From: Prosthecobacter debontii
Lineage (GTDB): Bacteria > Verrucomicrobiota > Verrucomicrobiia > Verrucomicrobiales > Verrucomicrobiaceae
Direction: 5' to 3'
Assembly: GCA_945869695.1 (NCBI GenBank)
Contig: CAMBPV010000028.1
Location: 1-32,717, forward strand
DNA: 32,717 nt
The translations under genes and the position numbers were made by a program. Under the pieces are notes generated by a model. That model saw nothing but the letters and a program-made list of their open reading frames with translations, searched no databases and was not told where the DNA came from. Of the stretch, positions 24,135 through 30,311 are shown piece by piece. The stretch's first letter is position 1. Each line of letters starts with the position of its first letter.

Positions 24135-25406
24135 TCAATGGATGAGATCCTGATCTTTTGTCTCGGGCAAAAAGGCGATAAAGATGAGCCCCAGAAGAAA
24201 CATCAGGCCCAGATAAGTGATGGCGACGCGGAGATCAAAGGCCGACTTCATCCAGGCCGAGAGCCAAATGAGAACGGGAGCAGCCAGTAGGCGGCCCGTA
24301 TTGAAGCAGAAACCTGCACCGGTGGCACGAAGATGGGTGGGGAAGAGGGCCGGGAAATAGACGGCGTATCCCGCATGAATGCCTTGGGCAAAGAAACCAA
24401 AGACAGGCAGAAGCAACAGTAGCAACGCATAACTCTCAAACACAGACGGTATCCAGCAGATCATAGGGGTCATCACCAAGGCGGCCAAGTGCATGAAAAC
24501 AAAGGTCCGCTTACAACCCAACCGAGCACTCAAGGGACCAAAGGCCAGCATTCCCGCCCCTGCTCCGGCTGTTTGAATGAATCCAAAGGCGATCTTGGAT
24601 TTGCTCGCCCAGTCTGGATCACCGTTGCGTTTGAGAAAATCAGCAGCCAGGTCTTGTCCCGCAATCACGACACCCCAAAACGTGGCGAGTCCCACCATTG
24701 CGAGGAGCGCCCCAAAGATCGCGCGCATCCGCCATTGAGGGTGGCCGAGTAACTCCGAGAAGCTACCCATGCGGTCGGGCTTGCTTTGCTTGGCTTCTTT
24801 CCACGCCTCGGGCTCTTTGACGCTTAGCCGGACCCAAAGAACCAAAAGAGCAGGAACGACACCAACCAAATAAGCACTGCGCCATTCCGTGCCGACGAAA
24901 AGCCCGACTGCCGCCGCAAGCCAGAGTCCGCCGACGCTCGTGGCATGAAAGATGCCGCCAGCGCGTTCGCGTGCGTTTTTCGGAAAAACCTCGGCGACGA
25001 GAGCTGCGCCCACAGCCCACTCACCACCGACTCCCATGGCCACGAGAAATCGGAGCGCTCCCACTTGCCAAATTTCTTCCGCAAACGCAGTTAGGCCCGA
25101 GAAGACGGAGTAGAACAAGATCGTCAATGCCATCACGGGATTGCGCCCCCACTTATCGGCCATGGAGCTGAAGAGCCACCCACCCACAGTGCCGCCGATC
25201 AAAAAGATGCCGAGGAACCGCTCGCCCCACTGCTTGACCAAGGAATCATCTGCCTTCACATGCAACAGGTCGGGCAGCATGTCGGCCCGGGTCAGATTGT
25301 AGATTTGCCCTTCAAAAGCATCAAAGACCCAACCCAAAGAGGCAATCACCAGAACGAGCCACTGATAGCGGGTGACGTTGGAGTACCATGGGTTGGTGGT
25401 GTTCAT
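24135..25406 (-). CDS. MFS transporter, sugar/organic-acid type
   Basis: This encodes 423 residues with about 12 membrane helices and a central charged loop (SVKEPEAWKEAKQSKPDRMGS, near residues 190-210). Motif A between helices 2 and 3 reads GWLFSSMADKWGRNP, and the MGVGGEWAVGAALVAE segment resembles sugar and organic-acid proton symporters. The substrate cannot be read from sequence. It lies 34 bases downstream of a Gfo/Idh/MocA oxidoreductase gene and upstream of the PSD1/DUF1501 pair 1, suggesting uptake of a compound that the neighbouring enzymes handle. No strong Shine-Dalgarno sequence precedes the ATG, so it is probably expressed with the upstream gene. Confidence 0.88.
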   Translation of the reverse strand: MNTTNPWYSNVTRYQWLVLVIASLGWVFDAFEGQIYNLTRADMLPDLLHVKADDSLVKQWGERFLGIFLIGGTVGGWLFSSMADKWGRNPVMALTILFYSVFSGLTAFAEEIWQVGALRFLVAMGVGGEWAVGAALVAEVFPKNARERAGGIFHATSVGGLWLAAAVGLFVGTEWRSAYLVGVVPALLVLWVRLSVKEPEAWKEAKQSKPDRMGSFSELLGHPQWRMRAIFGALLAMVGLATFWGVVIAGQDLAADFLKRNGDPDWASKSKIAFGFIQTAGAGAGMLAFGPLSARLGCKRTFVFMHLAALVMTPMICWIPSVFESYALLLLLLPVFGFFAQGIHAGYAVYFPALFPTHLRATGAGFCFNTGRLLAAPVLIWLSAWMKSAFDLRVAITYLGLMFLLGLIFIAFLPETKDQDLIH

Positions 25407-25440
25407 GCGGTGCTGGGGTTTGGTAAAAAATTCTTCCCCA

Positions 25441-26487
25441 TTAAAACTGGAGTAGCTCGCCTAAAGGCAGTGGCTTGCTCTGACGGATAGATTCCTCGGC
25501 CAATAGACACAGGCCCGCGCTCCAGAGGCCATCAAGGCCGGTGGCGATGGGCTTTTTGCCGAAGCGCACCATGTCGATGCACTGGGCGATCTCCTCACGC
25601 AGTTCGAAGACCTCGCCGCTTTGTTTGGTGAGTGTCACATCTTCCAGCTTTTCGCCATCGAAGACCTTGAGGAACGCTGTGGGTTCCAGCGTGCGATCCA
25701 GTGCACCACTCCAGGCAGCCCAAAGTGCGCCTTTCGTGCCGCTGACTTTTACGGTTTGATGATGCTCAAAGGCCGCCAGCGTCTGGGAGACGACGGCATA
25801 GCTGCCATTGGCATATTTGAACATGGCGCTGAAGTTGTCGTATAAAGTTGGACGCTCAGGATCGCGAGAGTTCGCATAGGCCTGCAATTCCACCGGATCA
25901 CCGCTGCCCTCGAGATACCAGCGGGCGAGATCAAAGAAGTGGATCGGTTCCTCCAGCACCCATGATCCCACCCGGCTCTGATCGTAGCGCCAACCGCTGG
26001 CACCTTGCCGGTAAGGTTTTCGTGAAAGCTCGACGAGCACATATTGAGGATCGCCGATGGTGCCTGCGTTGATGATGTCCTTGATGCGGCCCCATTGACT
26101 GGAAAGCCGTAACTCGTGGCCCACAGCCAAATGCACTCCGTATTGCTGCGCACATGCAACGATGGACTTACAATCTTCCAGCGTAATGGCCATCGGTTTC
26201 TCCAGCAGAACATGTTTGCCCTTTTGCATCGCAGCGACTGCGATTACACGATGCATGTGGCTCGGTGTGACGATGTCGATGATGTCAAAATCAGCCTGCG
26301 CAATCATCTCAAGACTGTCCTCAAAGATCAAGGCGTCAGGATACAGTCGGCGAGCCTCCTCCCGCGATGACTCTGAAGGTGCGCTGATGGCGGCCAGCCT
26401 AGCCTCCGGATTCTCTGCAATGGATTGAGCGTGAAATTTGCCCCAAGCACCAAAACCGGCGAGAGCGAAGCGAACGGGTTGTGTCAT
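25441..26487 (-). CDS. Gfo/Idh/MocA family NAD(P)-dependent oxidoreductase
   Basis: This encodes 348 residues. The N-terminal Rossmann fold has the dinucleotide-binding GFGAWG (G11, G13, G16). The family's EKP triad is E96-K97-P98 in LLEKPMA, and a catalytic-type histidine is H183 in EEPIHFFDLARW. The C-terminal half is the usual alpha/beta substrate domain. These enzymes oxidise or reduce sugars, inositols or related polyols; the exact substrate is not evident. The start is supported by GGAGGG about 6 bases upstream, the best Shine-Dalgarno sequence in this block, and by a 131-base leader with two small inverted repeats. This suggests that the gene begins its own transcription unit with the MFS gene. 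Confidence 0.92.
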   Translation of the reverse strand: MTQPVRFALAGFGAWGKFHAQSIAENPEARLAAISAPSESSREEARRLYPDALIFEDSLEMIAQADFDIIDIVTPSHMHRVIAVAAMQKGKHVLLEKPMAITLEDCKSIVACAQQYGVHLAVGHELRLSSQWGRIKDIINAGTIGDPQYVLVELSRKPYRQGASGWRYDQSRVGSWVLEEPIHFFDLARWYLEGSGDPVELQAYANSRDPERPTLYDNFSAMFKYANGSYAVVSQTLAAFEHHQTVKVSGTKGALWAAWSGALDRTLEPTAFLKVFDGEKLEDVTLTKQSGEVFELREEIAQCIDMVRFGKKPIATGLDGLWSAGLCLLAEESIRQSKPLPLGELLQF

Positions 26488-26536
26488 GAATGCCCTCCAA
26501 CGAAGGATAAACTGAAAATCTTCAGAGAGAAATCGA

Positions 26537-26552
26537 GCAGGCTAAGTCCTGC
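26537..26552 (-). repeat. Small hairpin in the leader of the Gfo/Idh/MocA gene
   Basis: GCAGG (26537-26541) and CCTGC (26548-26552) form a perfect 5-base stem with a 6-base loop. It lies 50 bases before the oxidoreductase start and 67 bases after the nucleotidyltransferase stop. No run of T follows in the minus direction, so it is not a classic terminator. It could be a leader structure or chance. Confidence 0.25.
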
Positions 26553-26561
26553 GTCCGAACG

Positions 26562-26573
26562 GTCTATTTAGAC
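26562..26573. repeat. 12-base inverted repeat upstream of the oxidoreductase gene (candidate operator)
   Basis: The sequence GTCTATTTAGAC has perfect 5-base arms (GTCTA/TAGAC) around 2 bases. It is 75 bases before the oxidoreductase ATG. A close relative, with a compensating change in both arms, lies upstream of the flavin monooxygenase gene (28831-28842). A shared regulator site is possible; no regulator gene is in the window. Confidence 0.35.
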
Positions 26574-26618
26574 ATCTCTTCAAGGTATTTCAGCCGAGGC
26601 TGGAATTGCATTCGTGGC

Positions 26619-27218
26619 TCATTTCCTTTCCGTATCATCGACGAAAGCACGCACTTCATCCACCACGCGGGCGCACTCGACGATGAGCGCGGGCTCATGA
26701 TCCAACTGATGGACTTGGCGGGCGAGTTCTGCGAAGTCGAGCAGTCCCGCATTAATCAAAGCAACAAGCGTATTGATGTCTTTGAGTCCACGATCAGCCT
26801 CACGTCTACCAAAGCGACGATCAATGCGTGACCGAGCCGTGGCGTTTACCTTGGACACTGCCATGTCCATCGGGTGCAGAGCAAAGACGTTGTCAAAACC
26901 CGACATTGGCACAAGCCGGTCACGCCACCCTTCGGGGAAAGCATTGGCAAGCCGGAGATCGACGAAGTCACCATAGTAGCCGTGGGCGAGGTGGTAGCCG
27001 TTGTCTTCACCTAACTCGGCACTTAGGGCAGTGCGAACATCGAAATCATCCGGCTCAATAAAGAAGTCTGCGTCGATGGTGACAGCAGCACCGATCTCGA
27101 GGGGATCAGCAGCAGGAAAGGAGGCAAACAATGACGAAGAACCGAACAAAATGATTCGGCGACCCTTTGCCGCAGAACACACGGCGGAGACCAGATTTGT
27201 TAGTGCCTGGAGTTCCAT
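26619..27218 (-). CDS. Nucleotidyltransferase-fold protein (DUF6036-type), possible toxin
   Basis: This encodes 199 residues. It shows the minimal nucleotidyltransferase signature: GSSS at 26-29 (ILFGSSSLF), D49 and D51 in TIDADFF, and a probable third acid, D87 in DFVDLRL. The C-terminal half is helical. This fits the DUF6036 family, related to the AbiEii/MNT group in which such proteins act as toxins or antitoxins by transferring nucleotides to tRNA or protein. Its start overlaps the preceding small gene by 19 bases, the compact layout of toxin-antitoxin pairs. It sits inside a run of metabolic genes, which suggests insertion. Catalytic residues are intact, so an active enzyme is likely; the target is unknown. 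Confidence 0.75.
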   Translation of the reverse strand: MELQALTNLVSAVCSAAKGRRIILFGSSSLFASFPAADPLEIGAAVTIDADFFIEPDDFDVRTALSAELGEDNGYHLAHGYYGDFVDLRLANAFPEGWRDRLVPMSGFDNVFALHPMDMAVSKVNATARSRIDRRFGRREADRGLKDINTLVALINAGLLDFAELARQVHQLDHEPALIVECARVVDEVRAFVDDTERK

Positions 27219-27550
27219 GACAGTTGCGCAATTTCCGACTTATTCAGGATGCCTGGGAATGGTGAGTAGCCTTTCCACATCACAGACTCCCAGTCCTGAT
27301 CTCGCAAAATGAAGAGCAGCTTCTCCATGCCTTCTCTGCTGGCTTTGGCATCTAGGATCATCCTGCGCCACCCTTCGAGTCGGTTCACTGCGGAGTGGCC
27401 ATTGCCGAGCCAGCGGGCAATGTTAGCCAGGGGGATGTCAAGCAGGGTCGGATCCGCCGCGATCTTATCCGCGATCAGTCGATAACGATCTGCCGATACC
27501 CTATCGCCAGTGGGTTCTCCGATTGAGTCAGTGCTGACCGTGCTACTCAT
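27200..27550 (-). CDS. Small helical protein, probable partner (antitoxin-like) of the nucleotidyltransferase
   Basis: This encodes 116 residues from the ATG at 27550; a frame from 27592 would add 14 residues, and neither start has a Shine-Dalgarno sequence. The core pattern runs RYRLIADKIAADPTLLDIPL, then a tryptophan-containing helix (ARWLG), GWRRMILDA, and a C-terminal SPFPGILNKSEIAQL. I recognise this layout from many small uncharacterised proteins encoded directly before DUF6036-type nucleotidyltransferases, where the ending reads roughly SPFAGVL. There is no DNA-binding motif that I can identify. The 19-base overlap with the next gene implies coupled translation. Partner or antitoxin function is an inference from pairing. 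Confidence 0.7.
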   Translation of the reverse strand: MSSTVSTDSIGEPTGDRVSADRYRLIADKIAADPTLLDIPLANIARWLGNGHSAVNRLEGWRRMILDAKASREGMEKLLFILRDQDWESVMWKGYSPFPGILNKSEIAQLSWNSRH

Positions 27551-27570
27551 GATAGACCAAGTCTGCCACA

Positions 27571-27612
27571 CAGGTGTCAGGTCGCCAAGCATAGGTTTTG
27601 GTTCTGACCTGA
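27571..27612. repeat. CAGGT half-sites and inverted repeat before the toxin-antitoxin-like pair
   Basis: TCAGGTC (27577-27583) and GACCTGA (27606-27612) form a perfect 7-base inverted repeat with a 22-base spacer. A further direct CAGGT copy lies at 27571-27575. The group is just upstream of the preferred start (27550), where a self-regulating pair would be controlled. Function is not shown. Confidence 0.35.
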
Positions 27613-27645
27613 AACTCGGAAGTCGGAACTGCGGATAACGGGCGC

Positions 27646-28797
27646 TTATTTCCGCTCCGCTGTCGTCAGTGGCGTCACGGGATTGGGCATGAGCCGACCT
27701 TGCGCTTCATTCAAGCGGCAGGTGGGTAAATGCGGCAAGACGTGTTTGGCGAAGAGGTCGCACTCGTTGAGGTGTGGATACCCACTGAGGATAAAAGCGC
27801 GTATGCCCATGTCCATGTAGCGATTCAGTTTGGCCAGCACTTGATCAGGATCACCGACGATGGCGCTGGCGCAGCCACTGCGCGCTAGACCGATGCCACT
27901 CCAGAGATGCGGCTCGATGTAGAGATCTTTCGATTGAGCACGGAGCTCGTCCTGACGCTTTACACCTGCGCTTTGGGTATCGAGACTGCGATTCTTAATC
28001 TCCTGCCCTTTTTCTGGATCGAGCTTTGAGATCAGTCGATCTGCCGCAGCACGGGCCTCGGCTTCGGTCTCGCGGACGATGACATGAACTCGGAGTCCAA
28101 AATCAATGGTGCGGCCATAGTGAGCTGCTTTTGCCGACATCGTGTGAATGGTTTCAGCAATGCGATCCTCGGTTTCGGGCCACATCAGGAAGACGTCACA
28201 GTGCCTGGCGCAGAGATCTTGAGCCGCTGGGGAGATGCCACCGAAGTACATCAGCGGGCCACCGTTCTGCTGGTAAGTCTTAGCGGCCTCCGTGTTTGGC
28301 AGGCTGATTTGGTAATACTTCCCTTTCCATTCATACGGGCCGTCGGTATTCCAAAGGCCTTGGAGGATTTGAATGATCTCGCTGCTGCGCTCATACCTGA
28401 CCTCGTTGCTTTCCTTCATGCCCGGCATGTCTGAGGAAATGATGTTGATGCACAGTCGGCCTTTGGCGATGTGATCCAGCGTGGCGATGGCGCGCGCCAG
28501 CATCGGTGGCCAAACCTCTCCCATGCGCAGAGCGACAAGTTGATTGATCTGCTCCGTCTGCGCTGCCATGGCGGAGGCAAAAGCCAGCGCATCCTGCCCG
28601 GCGATCCAACCTGACGGCAGCAGGATATTTTGAAAGCCATGGGCATCCGCCCGGCGCACGATCTCGCTGCAATGCTCATAATTGCTGCGCAGTGATCCAT
28701 CAGGCACGCCGAGGAATTCATAGTCGTCTCCACAGAGAGCCGAAAACCAAGCTACCTCGACTTGGCGCTCAGGAGTTCGGATGGCTGGGGATTTCAT
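27646..28797 (-). CDS. SsuD-like FMNH2-dependent monooxygenase (LLM flavin family)
   Basis: This encodes 383 residues from the ATG at 28797; a frame from 28830 adds 11 unlikely residues. It is a luciferase-like TIM barrel closest in look to alkanesulfonate monooxygenase SsuD (about 380 residues). Residues matching SsuD's active site are visible: R236 and H238 in GLRVHVIV, Y340 in ILSGYPHL, and W206 in DVFLMWPE. SsuD uses reduced FMN and oxygen to release sulfite from sulfonates; a related enzyme acting on another substrate is equally possible. No FMN reductase (SsuE) or sulfonate ABC transporter is nearby. It follows the DUF1501 gene of pair 2 by 63 bases, a gap that contains a 12-base inverted repeat. 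Confidence 0.87.
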   Translation of the reverse strand: MKSPAIRTPERQVEVAWFSALCGDDYEFLGVPDGSLRSNYEHCSEIVRRADAHGFQNILLPSGWIAGQDALAFASAMAAQTEQINQLVALRMGEVWPPMLARAIATLDHIAKGRLCINIISSDMPGMKESNEVRYERSSEIIQILQGLWNTDGPYEWKGKYYQISLPNTEAAKTYQQNGGPLMYFGGISPAAQDLCARHCDVFLMWPETEDRIAETIHTMSAKAAHYGRTIDFGLRVHVIVRETEAEARAAADRLISKLDPEKGQEIKNRSLDTQSAGVKRQDELRAQSKDLYIEPHLWSGIGLARSGCASAIVGDPDQVLAKLNRYMDMGIRAFILSGYPHLNECDLFAKHVLPHLPTCRLNEAQGRLMPNPVTPLTTAERK

Positions 28798-28830
28798 AGG
28801 ATGTTCAGAGCCCCATTGTGGTGCCGCCAC

Positions 28831-28842
28831 GCCTACTTAGGC
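28831..28842. repeat. 12-base inverted repeat upstream of the flavin monooxygenase gene (candidate operator)
   Basis: GCCTACTTAGGC has perfect 5-base arms (GCCTA/TAGGC) around 2 bases, 33 bases before the monooxygenase start. It matches the repeat at 26562-26573 at 9 of 12 positions, and the arm difference is compensated on both sides. This is consistent with one regulator binding both, or with chance. Confidence 0.38.
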
Positions 28843-28860
28843 AAGATTAGAGTGCGCCAG

Positions 28861-30306
28861 CTAGCCGATGATCCCTTTCACCGGATGACCATGCACGTCG
28901 GTCAGTCGGAACTGACGACCCTGATAGCGATAGGTGAGCGCCTCGTGATGGATGCCGCAGAGCTGCATGATGGTCGCCTGCATGTCGTGAATGTGAACGG
29001 GATCTTTCGTGATGTTCCAGGCGAAGTCATCGGTCTCACCCACCACCGTTCCGGCTTTCACGCCGCCACCCGCCAGCCACATGCTGTAGGAGCGTCCAAA
29101 GTGATCGCGCCCATTCGGCTTCGCGGGATCGCCCTGACCAAACGGCGTGCGCCCAAACTCGCCTCCCCAGACGACGAGCGTATCATTCAGCAGGCCGCGC
29201 TCCTTCAAGTCCATCACCAAGGCCGCGCTCGGGGCGTCCGTGTCCTGACACTGCGCCTCCAGTTGGGTGAACAAATTGTTATGCTGATCCCAGCCAGCGT
29301 GCATGCACTGCACAAAACGAGTGCCGCGCTCCAAAAGCCGGCGCGCAATCAGGCAGTTGTTGGCAAAGGTGCCTTTCACCAGTGCATCAGGTCCATAGCG
29401 AGCGATGACATGCTTCGGCTCATCCGAAAAATCCAACAGGTCCGGCACACTGGCCTGCATCTTGTAGGACATCTCGTATTGAGCGATTCGGGTATCGATC
29501 TCAGGATCACCGTAGTCACTCAGATGCGCTTCATTCATGGCGCGGATATCGTCGAGCAAGGTGCGACGCTGATCCCGACTCATGCCGGGAGGGTTTTGCA
29601 GGTAGGGCACCGGATCTCCGACATTGCGGAAACGCACGCCTTGATAGCGACTCGGCAGGAAGCCGCTGCCCCAGTAGTAATCATAAAAAAGCTGGCCGCA
29701 GGTCTTGCCTTTGTCCGACGAGGTCATGGCCACAAAAGCAGGCAACTCACTGGAATCACAGCCGAGGCCATAACTCAACCAGGCACCCAGACTCGGACGA
29801 CCCGGCACCTGGGCACCGGTCATGAAAAACGTAACGCCGGGTGCATGATTCACGGCCTCAGTGGTCATTGACCGCACCAGACAGATGTCGTCTGCGATGG
29901 AGCCAATGTTCGGTAACATGCTGCTCATCTCGATCCCGCTTTTGCCATAGCGTTTGAATGGCTTGATGGCAGGCGTGATCGGCCACTTGGCATAGCTGGC
30001 CGACATCGTGGAGAGTCTCGTCGCACCGCGAACACTGGCTGGGATGTCCTGCATCGCCATCTTTTGCAGCACCGGCTTCGGGTCATAGAGATCCACATGG
30101 GATGGGCCGCCGCCCTGCCAGAGACAGACCACCCGCTTCGCCTTTGGCGCAAAGTGAGGCAATCCGGGAAGACCGGGAATGCCCGCGCTGGCCGATGGCT
30201 GTCCCATCAAGGAAGCCAGGGCAATGCCGCCGATTCCCTGCGCGGTTTTGCCAAAGAGCTGCCGGCGGGTGACGCGTTGTTGATTGAGAAGGAGTTCGTT
30301 GTTCAT
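28861..30306 (-). CDS. DUF1501 protein, partner of the PSD1 gene (pair 2)
   Basis: This encodes 481 residues from the ATG at 30306. An ATG at 30315 would give 484 residues and an ATGA overlap with the PSD1 stop. I favour 30306 because it leaves the same 5-base gap as in pair 1. The N-terminus has RVTRRQLFGKTAQGIGGIAL, a probable Tat signal. Family blocks include VCLWQGGGPSHVDLYDPKP, GRPSLGAWLSYGLG and VWGGEFGRTPFGQGD followed by NGRDHFG. The protein is a paralogue of the DUF1501 protein at 19530-20960, with an alkaline-phosphatase-like fold and unknown substrate. Co-translation with the PSD1 gene is very likely. Confidence 0.93.
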   Translation of the reverse strand: MNNELLLNQQRVTRRQLFGKTAQGIGGIALASLMGQPSASAGIPGLPGLPHFAPKAKRVVCLWQGGGPSHVDLYDPKPVLQKMAMQDIPASVRGATRLSTMSASYAKWPITPAIKPFKRYGKSGIEMSSMLPNIGSIADDICLVRSMTTEAVNHAPGVTFFMTGAQVPGRPSLGAWLSYGLGCDSSELPAFVAMTSSDKGKTCGQLFYDYYWGSGFLPSRYQGVRFRNVGDPVPYLQNPPGMSRDQRRTLLDDIRAMNEAHLSDYGDPEIDTRIAQYEMSYKMQASVPDLLDFSDEPKHVIARYGPDALVKGTFANNCLIARRLLERGTRFVQCMHAGWDQHNNLFTQLEAQCQDTDAPSAALVMDLKERGLLNDTLVVWGGEFGRTPFGQGDPAKPNGRDHFGRSYSMWLAGGGVKAGTVVGETDDFAWNITKDPVHIHDMQATIMQLCGIHHEALTYRYQGRQFRLTDVHGHPVKGIIG

Positions 30307-30311
30307 GGGAA

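Noticed and set aside
25407..25440. GGGG/CCCC pairing around an AT tract before the MFS gene as a regulatory hairpin
   Set aside because: The stem is only 4 bases with a long, mismatched loop; it is likely chance.
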